Shown piece after piece: positions 30,951 through 42,800 of a stretch of 64,000 nucleotides of DNA; position 1 is the first letter of the stretch, and the number at the start of each line of letters is the position of its first letter. The DNA lies in contig NC_088310.1 in the NCBI RefSeq assembly GCF_910592395.1, forward strand, positions 11,045,501 through 11,109,500. The letters run 5' to 3'. The DNA comes from Lineus longissimus (Eukaryota > Nemertea > Pilidiophora > Heteronemertea > Lineidae). Made by a program: the position numbers and the translations under genes. The notes under the pieces were generated by a model that was not told the origin of the DNA, made no database searches, and saw only the letters and a program-made list of their open reading frames with translations.

Positions 30951-31092
30951 GGTGGGGATGGTGTGGCGAGCGCACGCCGTAGGATTGTGTATAGTGGCCC
31001 TTTAAGGGTGGTACTTGGGCGTAGTAGCGGTCGCGAGTTGGGTGTGTGATATTGTTTTTGTGACCCGTGTCAAGACCGGCGGTCTAATTACA
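30951..31092 (+). repeat. Polypurine tract and candidate 3' LTR of gypsy element 2
   Basis: GGTGGGGATGG (30951-30961) is followed by TGTGGCGAGCGC and a 131-bp unit that closes with TCTAATTACA at 31092. Ends TG and CA fit an LTR. With no second copy in the window the length is a guess. The Ulp1-like frame opens directly after it. Confidence 0.45.
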
Positions 31093-31093
31093 A

Positions 31094-31636
31094 TTGTCAG
31101 AGATAATAGTTACATTAAAAGCATATAAGTCGCATACAAGTGTTGGTAAGTTTTGTGTTCAACCCTGTGTGTGTTCCACCAGAAATGTACCGAAGGAGCT
31201 TGACCCACTTGTAACGGGGATAGATGAAAACTCCCTCAGGCAAGGAACGATAGAGGCTGCAGAAAAGCTTTCTGATATCTTCAAGATCAAATTTTCAGTG
31301 GACCACCCAACTCTGGAACAACCAAATAAGTCTCTTCAGAGGAATGGAAGCAGTTGTGGCGTATTTGTATGCTTTTATGGTCATCAGTTTGTCAACAAGA
31401 AGCCCCTCACTGACCCATTGCAGACGACACATTTCAGCCAGCACATATATCAGCAAATACTCAGCAACTGTATTAAGATCAGTACTATACGGGACTCGTG
31501 TGAGATTTGCAATGACAATATTATTAGTGTGAAAGAATGGGTATCGTGTTCACGATGCCAGCAATGGTATCATTGCCAATGCATCAAAATATCCTATGAA
31601 GATGCCAAGAGTATCGCAGACTACTTTTGCAATTGA
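31094..31636 (+). pseudogene. Ulp1-like cysteine protease and PHD finger fragment
   Basis: The frame has KSLQRNGSSCGVFVCFYGHQ (about 31330-31388), the Gln and catalytic Cys region of C48/Ulp1 proteases, followed by a PHD-type zinc finger: CEICNDN, CSRCQQWYHCQC (about 31498-31590). It breaks off at DYFCN, one cysteine before the finger should end, where a family-B repeat begins (31648). The His and Asp of the protease triad lie upstream of the fragment and are absent. Ulp1 plus PHD at the C-terminus is a recurring design in transposon-encoded proteins of invertebrates, so I read this as a transposon remnant. A host gene cannot be excluded. Confidence 0.6.
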
Positions 31637-31647
31637 ATTCAACGGAT

Positions 31648-31730
31648 TTGTTTTTGAAACAGGATACAGACGACGACGCCGGTCGACAGACGCTGCGGTG
31701 TTGTATAGACTCCTCTACGGTGAGCCAATA
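31648..31730 (+). repeat. Family B repeat, 3' tail
   Basis: The stretch from TTTTTGAAACAGGATACAGA to CTCTACGGTGAGCCAATAAA matches the ends of the B elements at about 40003-40075 and 53700-53787. It replaces the end of the PHD finger. Confidence 0.75.
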
Positions 31731-32395
31731 AAAGGAAAAGTAAGGATCATGATGAATTTGGACAAGATAAAAGGATTGTTGCAGAGTCGTCTCCTCCAAA
31801 ACAACCAAGGCGAAAGGATAAAACGGTTGTTTCATTAGACTAGAGAGCGATGACCTCGATGATTCATTCTTAGATAAGGAATCAGGAATATATTATGTGA
31901 ACCTGAACAGATTCATCAAATGAAAGCCATGTGGAAACAAAACTATACCGTCCTTGGTAAAACAGGAAAGAAAGAAACCCAAGTCAGCAGTAAAATTGAA
32001 ATAATCTAAGAGGAATTAAGAGCTGTTGAGGAAGGGTTTCAGAGGAATATTTTAGATAAAGAATTCCTCGTTAAGATGACATCAAGAGAGTTGTCAACAA
32101 ATTGCCTGTTCTAAATCAACGATCTGCTGCCCATATCAAGAGCAAAGTGCAACACCTCCAATCAACAGGGGTGAAAATATCAAGAACCCTTTATTCCTCA
32201 AAAGAATCAGAGAAGTGTTAACTTAGCTGTCTCTTATGACATTCAATGTTGGGTACTACCTTTTCAGCATGTATTGTGTCATCATGTATGTATCAGCAAT
32301 AAATTGTACACCCGTGTCCCTTTAAGGACACCATGTTTATGATAACACCTCGAAACGTTCTCCATCACTACTGGTGAAAGTGTGCGTGATCTTCA
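31731..32395. other. Non-coding stretch
   Basis: No supported gene. Short frames with basic residues occur near 31780-31840 on the plus strand and might be a relic of the Ulp1/PHD protein's C-terminus, but there is no motif to show it. Confidence 0.45.
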
Positions 32396-32926
32396 TTGAT
32401 CGGAGTCCTCATCAGTGATGATCTCAATTTCCGACAGCACATCGACAAGACCACAACTAGAGCCAGCCGTACACTTGGGTTCTTAAGCAGAAACTTACAT
32501 TCATGCCCCAAGAAGTTGCGCGAGCTAGCTTATTTCACAATGTGCAGGTCTACCATTGAATACAGCTCTCAGGTTTGGGACCCTGACGACAATGGCAGAG
32601 AGGCCTCTAACATAGAACGTATACAAAGAAGGGCAGCACGGTTTGTCACCCGGAACAACCAGCCCAAAACTAGCGTCACAGAACTCTTGAGAAATCTCAA
32701 CTGGGAACCCTTAACATCACGATGGAAAAACCAACGCCTCATCCTTTTTTACCAAATAATAAATAAGAAAGTCGAAGTTCAACTTGACCCCAATCTGATC
32801 AACCCTGGAAGAAGGAACAGACCAATTCAAACTAGATGCAACACCGACGTGTACAGGAAATCTTTCATCATCCGTACAACTTCCGACTGGAATAGTTTAA
32901 GGGCAGACGCCCAAAAATTGCTCTAA
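32396..32926 (+). pseudogene. LINE reverse transcriptase C-terminal fragment (Jockey superfamily)
   Basis: About 176 codons match the region after the RT catalytic core: LIGVLISDDLNFRQHIDKTT (start), SRTLGFLSRNLH, STIEYSSQVWDP, IERIQRRAARFV and, near the end, RTTSDWNSL. These are the standard blocks of Jockey/Rex-type ORF2 ends. It differs clearly from the CR1-like copy at 13692-15251. The 5' part is missing, typical of incomplete reverse transcription. The frame is uninterrupted. Confidence 0.8.
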
Positions 32927-33660
32927 ATTGCTCAAAATAAGTTGAAAAGAATTTCGATACAGACAACATTTTAGAAGGAAATGGTGACTTTTGTGCAAGT
33001 TTATGAACTGAAGTCAATCATCATGATACCCAAGTTTGGCTAATTAAAGCCATTTATGCGTATGTTTCAATATTTTCAATGGAGATAGCCAATAGGTGAC
33101 TTCTACAGAGCCAGGCCTATCTGTCAATAGCCTTCAGAAATGATCACCTGGGCTGTAGTCTTTTTGTATCTATTCAGTACCTTATGACAAGGGCAACATA
33201 AGGCTGATGATGACGTGGTCTTAATTTTCTGAAACTACAATATATAGTTTTCTCACGTTTGTAAGGCCCTTGGTTATAATGGCCTAAAGACTTTACTCTT
33301 GTCTGCTGAACTGTAAGAACATGAGAAAACTGTATTTGCACAGGTTGTCATAGATTCCGGGACTAATTCTCCTTTCACACCGCATGCACATTCGCTGAGG
33401 TATAATACAACTTGTAGCTAGGCCTATTTGTTGTCCCGCATGTCCAATCAGGGCTCGTGGCCCTTGATATTTTCTTTGTGTTCAATAAAGGGCGTAGGTT
33501 CGTTTGAATCTGCGCATTTGCCATTGAGGATTCGACGTGTTCACTTCTGTCTTTTCATTACGTTATCCTGTCCATGTCTCCTTGTGTGACGAGTATTTCG
33601 GCCGTCACATAGGTTATAGAAATGCATGGAGCTACATGAACAAGAAGTCCATTCCATTTC
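32927..33660. other. Spacer, expected 3' flank of the minus-strand host gene
   Basis: No frame of note. A plus-strand AATAAA occurs at about 33484. No clear minus-strand polyadenylation signal was found for the gene ending at 33661. Confidence 0.45.
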
Positions 33661-33864
33661 CTACTTCAAAAATACATCATTATCAGTTAAATAAGCAAAC
33701 AGTAGCAGAATGTATGCCAGATGTTTTCGGTCCTCCCTATTCAATATATCATACGGTCTAGAATAATGTATTTTAGCCTTATCGTCTGCATTCAGCTCTA
33801 TGGGCTCACTTTCCTGTAACATCTGTAGGTGCTCATCAGACATATGTAGACAGGTCAGACGAAC
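33661..33864 (-). CDS. Exon 5 (terminal) of the five-exon gene
   Basis: Acceptor TTTTACAG, 204 nt ending in TAG at 33663-33661. It reads VRLTCLHMSDEHLQML, completing the last core strand, then a charged stretch and a hydrophobic C-terminal helix (HLAYILLLFAYLTDND). The helix is probably part of the fold rather than membrane-spanning because it is short and preceded by charged residues. Confidence 0.75.
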   Translation of the reverse strand, partial: VRLTCLHMSDEHLQMLQESEPIELNADDKAKIHYSRPYDILNREDRKHLAYILLLFAYLTDNDVFLK

Positions 33865-36800
33865 CTGTAAAAGCAAATACACCCAAGTTCAGAAACAACA
33901 ATTGTATGTGTTGGCCGCAGGTCACACCATAAATTGATCATGGCCTCAGATTTCTATGGTCACAAATCACAAGTTAGTCACTCTGAATACCCCTTCAAAA
34001 CGTTCCAAATAGAATTTCTCCCTATTCCTGACTGTTCTATTTTTAAAAAGGTTTTGTGGGAAATACTTGAGGTATATGGGAAGCAAATATCATGATTGCT
34101 ATTGAGCCAAAACAGAACAACAGTGTATGCTGTGACATGAAATGATACTATGACTTCTATTCTAACGTTACTATGTTCTAATCGATTCTGAAAAACAAGA
34201 ACCTATTTTTACAGTTGATGTAAAATGACTGCATTCATACCTTTGTGCACTGAATAATCATACCAAAAATGCATTCCTTGTTGCCAAAACGAGTTAGTGC
34301 TGTGTATGGAAGCTCAACAAGAAGCTCTGCAGCATGTTGACCAAATACTTCATCTGGTAAGTCAAAATCATCAGGGTTTTCAAAGGATTCCTCACTTGGG
34401 CCTCCTGAAGGCAGATTGTAGCTGGAAATAGGTTGTGACTCTTTCACATGCGGTTTTACCTGTAAAGATATGATGATGAATGATAGAAGTATGTCATCAC
34501 AAAAGATATACAAAATATATGGGGGGGGGGGGGGGTCATGTACCAGTAGCTAGGCAGGTTAAAATACGTGCCACCCAACATGGGCTAACAAACAAGAAAG
34601 CCAAAAATACTGTGAACTGCAATCTATAAGTCATGGTGGAAATGCCCGGTGGTACATGTATAACTTTAAAACACATACCTCAGCAACTGTGATGACCAGT
34701 CCTCCTTGCAGCCGATGACCATGTAAAACCTCACAACGCAGGTTAGGGATGGATGACACATTCTCACCAAATAAATTCATGGAGCGCTTTGAGGCTATTC
34801 TGTAAAAAGATGATGACAGGAAAATTAGCTTATGGTCACATACTATAGTGTCGACACTACGTGCAGGGGGCAATGCTATATTTCGGTAGCGAGATATTTT
34901 AAGTACAATCCCAACACAAATAGCCACCAACCAGGGGCTCTGAAGTCAATACCTCACAATAAATTATTTCCTTGGATGTGCCATAGTAGGCCTAAAACCT
35001 CTGGAAATATTATTTCAGCACTAAGGCGTAGTACTAAACCAATGTTCTATATCCTCCTGTGCCCAGTAGGCCATGTACAGGATGATAGAAAATCTGTTGA
35101 GAGCTATAAATAGATAAATAAAAGTAAAATATAATGACAATCTTGGTGATCAGTATCTAAGTTTTTTTCGTACAAAGGAACCTGTTGAGGCGGACACGGA
35201 CTACCATCTAGCTAAAGTGTTTTAATTGATACCATCCCTTCAAGTAACTCCCATGGCAGTGTGTCTAGTCCACAAACTTTTTTTGCAAAGTAATTTGATA
35301 CCGGGGAGGTACTCTGCCAAGTGTTGGCCGCTGAAGAAGACTGCTCTATTCTGACCATTGACACCAAGCAATTTGTTTATCTTGGCCCTTTGTTGACAGG
35401 TGTGTTGGTATCTAAACTGAGTTGGTCAATGGTAATGACCTCAAAATAGGTCTTTTTCTGGTGTTTTGAGTGATACCAGATTGCATTCCTTTGTCTGAAG
35501 ATGCTGGAGATCTGTGTAGTGGGCATTTGGTCAGTAGTATCCTGTATACTGAATAGAAGAAGAGCTCTGGCAGATACTTATATATATTTACGGCGGAAAC
35601 TTTCAAATTCATAGAGCTGGTACAGCACAGGATCGACCAGGGATATGGAATGTCACGTCAAAAGAATACAAGAACAAGCATATCAAATCCCTAAATAAAA
35701 TCGAAATTGCCATTCTATTCCTCTGGACAAGCACTGTCAGCATATCAACAGTAGCCATCTTTGTATTTTCTCTCCAGAATCATCAAGGTCAAGGGGATTT
35801 TATTCTTGGGTAGCCCACCGCAGATGCATGGATTCCATTATGATAGAGAGTGAGATGTTAGTCTGTCTGTGCACTGTTTAGATACTTGACCAACTTGGCC
35901 ACATTTGCCTTCAAGTTCAAGACTTGGTGACCAAGAACTTTGAAAAGTGTGTAGTCTGTGTCCGCCTTTAAGATAAGTTCGAGTGTTTCCAGATTCATTA
36001 TTCATGGGAAATCCAAACTTTGCCTCCAACGGGCCTTCCACCCACTGGTACATACACATCCTCATGTGGGCCAATAGCACAAAGACTGTGCCACACAATG
36101 GGCAAAATATCTCAAAAACCAAAGAGGAATCTAACAAGAGGCCCAAGAGCCTGGCGCTCAGCTGAGTTAATATCATTTTAAAATATCTTCCCGGTGTTTA
36201 GTTCATTATGCATGAAAATGGCATGCTCCATGGTATTTGATATCCTTTTGCGTTCACTACGGTATCAATGTTTTTGGTTGACATAATTATGCCACTGTTC
36301 ATTCCTCAATCCTGACCATAATTCGGGTGAAATCATCGTATGAAAATATTTACCGAAACATGAAGTTTATGCCATGAATGAGGATACTCATTGTCATAGC
36401 CTCGTTTACAAGTACAAAGTATTTTCCCGCGAATATTCAAAACTGCTTGGCTCCTTGCCAGTTAAATAACATGTGACTATACACAAAGTAGAAAACTTTG
36501 ATGGAAATTGTAAATCATTTTTTTATCTATCAGGGGAAACAAGCAGATGATGATCAAATAAATCATTCATGAGAAATCGTTTTGTTGCTGAAGCTTGCAT
36601 GTCTAAGTTAATGCTAAACCTTTTCTTGTGCTCTACTGCGCCACCGTAGTTTTCTATTTAGACCAGCGATGACGTCATTTCTGGTGATTCCCTACGTTGT
36701 CCAATGAGCGCTTTTTAAAATGTGCCATTTGGTATTGTACAGTATGCAATGTATTTTTTCAGCGCTGCCAGTTGCCGAACAGAATGCCGTAGCTCCCTCA

Positions 36801-39800
36801 ATTTCCAATCAATTTTTATGGGAGTGACATTATTGTATTGCTTAGAATGTCTACTTTTTACTCATGAAAGAATCGTAGAACTAAAACATAATAGGCGAAC
36901 AGAATCATGCCGATTCACTGCACATACTGTGGGAATTCTCCACTTCAAAATACATCGGCGATGTCATCGCGAACAGAGCATGCACTTCCGATATCGTTTT
37001 CACAGAAATGTGGCCAAATTTTCAAGAACTAATTTCTGAATTTAGTCCCTAAAGACCTTATGACTACCACTGAAACGAACTAGTGATAATATCGCCTACC
37101 AAACTACTTTTTAAGCAGAAAATTGGGTACTTGAGTGTCATTGAGCTCCAAGATTATTGCACATGGCGTAAACAACATGCCGCCATTTTGTCTCCGCTTC
37201 GGTATTTCGTACGCCGCTTATAATGCACCTTCTCAATTAAAACCAACATAATAAGGCCTTACATCGTTGATTGAATAGGAACACCACACAAAACACAATA
37301 AAGTGGGGGTACAATCGATTACGAAGCTGAAGTGAACAGTGATTTATTCCTGGAGCTACTGCTTTTGTTGTGTAGCTGCCATGTTTTGAGAACTGGCAAA
37401 TAGGAGACTTCATTGATGGCTGACGTCATCGGGCGGGAATTTGAATCGGCAGAAATAATTAAAAGGCAGGTAGCGCCCTCTCCTGTTAAAATTTTGAACT
37501 TTTTCTCAATAAAATAGATTTTCAAGAATTTTATCTTGATATTAGAGCATATTTCGACTAATTCTGCTGCTCCTAGGCCGATATAGGCCAGTTTCCTTCA
37601 TGCACTCTCGCTCGCAGGAAGTAGGTCGAATGGCGACAAATTTTGTTTTGAAAGTAGAGTTTGACAAGAAGTATCCAGAAATGCAAAATTGAAGTCTCTA
37701 GGTCTTACGGTTACAAAATGTGCAGCATGGGTTTAACGGATGGATGGATGGATGGATGGACAGACGGACGCCACTGAACAACTTATTTGACAAGCTCGGC
37801 TGACTTAGTCAGCTGAGCTAATAAAAATTAAGTGCTTCAAATTACTTGCTAAAGGGCATTGCAATTTGCAGTCTCCATCATCAGGCCTTTCCATCCCAGA
37901 AAGGTAGCTGCATTAAGGAAACAGAGGATGAAAAGACCTTGGGGATAACATTCTCGAATGATCTGAAGCCAACAAAGCACATGAAGGTCATCACTGCATC
38001 TGCCAAAGGAGCTTCAGTGGCCAAATGAGGAGCCAATTGTGGCCAATTGGTTAGACTGTTAGGGATCACCCATGGGTATAAACCAAGTTTAAGATCTGTA
38101 ACTAACTGTTACAAAACATGCAGCTAATATGGATGGATGGATGAAAGGAACTCCAAAAAATGAACAAATAACCGCCACTTGAGCCATAAAATGTGCGAGA
38201 ACTCACCTCAATTCCAAGAAGAATATTCTTGCAAATGTTTGAAAAAGATTTTCAAAGCAATGTTCATCACTGGGCAAGCCATTAACATGGTTCTCTATCA
38301 AACTGTCAAGAGCTTCCAAGAAATGCAAGCAGAACATAGTGCTGGAATAAATAGAATTTCAAATCAGGAGTGGAATGAGCATAGGTGATCATGCTTGACT
38401 TTGAGGTGAGTGTGGGCGCCCTATCACACAGTCACCTGCACCATGCATGCCATGACTCGAGTTTTTTACTTGATTGACACAGACAAGGAGCTAGTAATAA
38501 GAAGCCGTAGCAAAACTAACATTCATGATCGAAAGTGAAGCCTAAAGAAACTAAACAATTTTGTTTCTCTGGGCCTTTATATTCCCAAAATTCATGACAT
38601 ATCAAACATCGGATCCCCAAAATAGGTGGCACCCAAATTCAACATACATGCATATATGATTACTTTTACGTGTTTTATTCATAACGCTCGGCCCCAGATC
38701 TTGATCTGACATTTTGACAGTACCGGTACATACGGTCAAATCTGCTTGCATACTTGGCGGAAATGAAACGTCCAGGCACCATTGTGCTCACTGTATATAT
38801 ATTTGGTGGTCAGGAAATCATCCTGGTTAAGAACCACCCTTCATGTATAATAAATAGGTCAAACCAAAGTTGGTATGTCATGTGATGTATCGTTGCTTGG
38901 AGTACCTACTATTTAACAATATTATCGAAAACACGTCACTTATTATAAGCGAGATATTGCACTTTTTACCTTTTTAAGTTTTAGCCACCTGGTGGCAAAG
39001 TCCAGAATCAGATCAGATCGAAATTCAGTGTCCGAGGTTACATGACGTAGGGAGTCATGTGTATTAAATTTCAAGTTCATAGCTTTAGCGGTTAAGAAAC
39101 GTGCCATAGTTACATTCAAACGGTCAATTTACACCATTTGACCTCTTGCTAGGAGAACCAACCATAAAAATTTCATCGAAAACGAGTCACTCATAAGAGA
39201 GATATCACACTTTTTATGTTTCCACTTCTGGCCCCCTGGTGGCCAAGTCAAGAATCATATTAGACCGAAATTCGGTGCAAAAGGTTACTTGACAAAGGGA
39301 GACATGTGTACAAAATTTCAAGTTCATAGCTTTAGCGGTTAAGAAACTTGCCATAGTTACACTCAAATGGCCAATTTATGCCATTTGACCTCTGTGATCT
39401 TGAAAAGTAGGTCAAATCAAAAACCCGTTGATATGTGATCCTTGCTAGGAGAACCTACCATACAAATCACATCGAAAACCAGTCACTCATAAGAGAGATA
39501 TCACACTTTTAAGGTTTATGCTGCTGGCCCCCTGGTGGCCAAGTCATGAATCAGATCGGACCGAAATTCATTGTCAGAGGTCACTTGACCTCGGGGGTCC
39601 TGTGTACAAAAGTTTCAATGTGTGCAAAGGTTCAAGTTCATAGCGGTTAAAGGGAACTGAAACCGCCAAGCCAGTTCATACGACCTCGTTTTCATTTCCC
39701 GCGTATCGGGTGATCAGAACGAGGCATGAATGAAACATGGCGCCTAGCTGTCAATCATTGACTGACGTCACTACTATGGAATTTACTACGAAAACTCATG

Positions 39801-42800
39801 AATGAAAGATCGCAAGACTCATGTGATTCTCACATGATTCTCAATAATAACAAATTGAACTCCGCATGCTCGGGCACTGGGGGCGGAGCTACAAATCTGA
39901 ACTCGAATAGGAAGTTGGAAGTTTGACTTTCTCGGGCGGTGAAAGTCGAAAAGTTGAATAAATCGCTCAGCGGTTCCAGTTCCCTTTAAGAAACGTGCCA
40001 CTGTTTTTGAAACAGGATACAGACGACGACGACGGACGCTGCGGTGTTGTATAGACTTCCCTACGATTAGCCAACGAGGCGGATATAAACCGAAATAAAA
40101 CCAAATTGTAAAACAAATATCAGTGTAAATTGTTCTGGTTCCTTATAATTGTATTTATTCTCCCCTTTCATGTTAATTTCCGTTGTTTTATTCACTTATA
40201 ACTGAGAGAAACAACCCCTCTGAGCAGTTGATGGCTTTGCAGTTGACTGTGATCCACCATCTTCACCACATGCAAATATTTCGAAACACCCACCAATACA
40301 CAACTCTACCCTGGCCTCTTTGCACACAACAAGATAAAGGATCTATACAAGTTTTGTGGCTTTGGCCCGTTAAGCATTCATGTATAGCCTATAGACTAAT
40401 CCATTTTGGGAGAGTTTGAGAACCTATTCTTAGCAGGTATCCCCGGGGCCTGATGGGGTGACAACCTTCTGGTTGAGGGGATATTCCGAGGGACCCGATA
40501 GGGGCATTGTTTATGGGTGCCGTATTAGCCAGCGCTAGCACGGATTTTCAAATAAAGGTGACCATGGTCTGTCTATGTGCTCTACCACAGCTTTTAATAC
40601 TTGATGCATCTGAAGAGGCACTCTTGGCATGGCCTATCAAGGAGCTGCTCACGGCGCTGAAACTACTAAGTGTCTTACCGCAGCACGCATCTTAAAGTTA
40701 TAGTACTGATATTGTAATTGGTTCGAACCATTGGTCCTTCTTCTTCTCCGTATAAAAAGGGGCCTTTTACTGACTGCGGAATGAGACATGCTGACATTGC
40801 CTCATCATCTCTATCGGACCAATTGATATGCAAGCAACAGCACAGGGCCCGAGTCTGCGGACAATATTGGTTAATTAATTTGTTTCTTCAATATGGCCCT
40901 TTTGATATTGTATTATATTTTCATTGTAATTCAAGGTATAGCCCATTTGCACCTGCCTCCGCCACGGGTATAATGCTAGTGTAAATAATGTGTGACTAAC
41001 CCGCATCTTTTTCCAATTTTTATGATCACGGCGCCCAGGGAGATACTTTGAAAATTTGAACCAGTTTCAAAATTAAATAACGTATTTTTCCTTTCCTTTT
41101 CATTGTACTGCAATTCAATTTTTTTATTGCTGGGCAGGGCTAGCTTGTGGCCGAAACATGAAAAACACAGTAGCTCGCGTATCGGGAGTCGAGTGGCGAC
41201 TAAAATTGGTCTTGTAAATAGTTTATCAAATGCAAAACTGGAAATATAAAATTTTTGCTGCTGACTGGAACCTGCACAGTGTTAAGCTATTCATGTTGAC
41301 AGATGGACAGACGACATCTGATCCATTCTACTACTTCAGCTGACCCTAACATGCCTAATAAGCATTATACATGTTCTACTTACAGACGGAAATCAAGGAA
41401 GTCGAATGCCCTGGAAACAGGAGTTCTCCATGCAGTGTCCATAGATTGGTCAGCCAATGTGTTCTGACGTAGAAATTTTACTCTATCCTCTTCCTCTTGT
41501 ACATCTTTCAAAAGATCTTCCAGAATTTTCTTACTTGGGTCTTGGCATTCTGAAAGTATACAAATTTAGGATATTTTGAGATACCAATATGTACTTCATT
41601 CATAGCAATTGTCGGAGAGAGTAGCACTGCTTGTGGAAATAACCCCCTAGAATTGTATGAAACTTTGTGCGTGAGTACACAATCCACAAAGCTTTTGGCC
41701 AGGGGTCACTAAGTGACGCTGCAACCCACACCTCAAAGTGACTCACTTTGAGTTGTGGGTTGCAGCGTCACCTGTAAGAGGGAAGGTATGTAGGCCTAAA
41801 ATGGCCAAAAACTGCAAAAACCATTCCTCTTGATATTATGGAGAAAACAAATTGACCCACTTTTGATCCTTGGCTTAAGACCCAGTTTTTATAAGAATCA
41901 GATGGATATGAGAGGATGATATGACCATCCCAGATTTCCCGAAATTTTTTTTGGAAAGGCCTTTGGGTAGAAAGAATGAAAAGGCCAGGGGCCATTATGC
42001 TCACCATATAGATATTTGGGGGTTAGGAATTCATCCTGGTTTAGAAACATGTTACATAGCAGTGTTCTCCACAACATAAAAAAAGAGTGGCCCACCCCTC
42101 TTAAAACTGTGACCTTGAAAAGTAGGTTAAATCAAAAACCTGCAGGATATTGCACTTCTTACCATTTTGGTTTTGGCCCCTGGCGGCCAAGTCGAGAATC
42201 ACATCAGACCGAAATTCACTGCCTGAGTTTACATGACATAGGGAGTCATGTGTACCAAATATAGCTTCAGCGGTTAAGAAACGTGCCGTATTTACACTCA
42301 AACGATCAATTTACGCCATTTTACCTCTGTGGCCTTGAAAATTAGGTCAAATCAAAAAAGCGTATAATATGTGATGTATCGTTTCTAGTAGAACCTACAA
42401 CAAAACAAGAGGCCCAAGGGCCTGGCGCTCAGCTGAAATGGATAGGTGAAGGCAAGGGCCAAGTGTGTATCGGTACCGTTATTATGAGGCAGCGTGAAGC
42501 TATAACGTCTAGCACGCAGAAGTGCTGATGCGAAAGACCTTCTTGCTATATCAGTGCATGCTGAAGTACTGAGTTGACGTCACCCTGGTATTATGACGTA
42601 AAGTCATTTCTATTGCCGTTGCAGTAGTGGGGTGTGTGATGACGTCAAGGAGTTGTGTGGTGACGTCAAAGAGTGGAGTCCTTGTCTTCATGCAGCGTAG
42701 GTGGAACTAATAACATGCACATGGACACAAGGTACATAATTATTACAGTGTATTTTGTGAGGTGGGGCCTGGTGCTTTACAATGGTCAAATGAACCGACT

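Larger units (their letters stand above)
28065..31092 (+). mobile_element. Ty3/gypsy retrotransposon 2, 5'-truncated, RT deleted
   Basis: The order pre-RT linker, integrase, Arg-rich C-terminus, third ORF, polypurine tract, then TG...CA repeat fits a gypsy element reading rightwards. Gag, protease, RT and RNase H are absent. As in element 1, sequence before RT is joined to integrase (about 28415). The likely polypurine tract GGTGGGGATGG (30951-30961) abuts TGTGGCGAG at 30962, and a TG...CA unit of 131 bp ends at 31092. No left LTR is visible. Confidence 0.75.
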
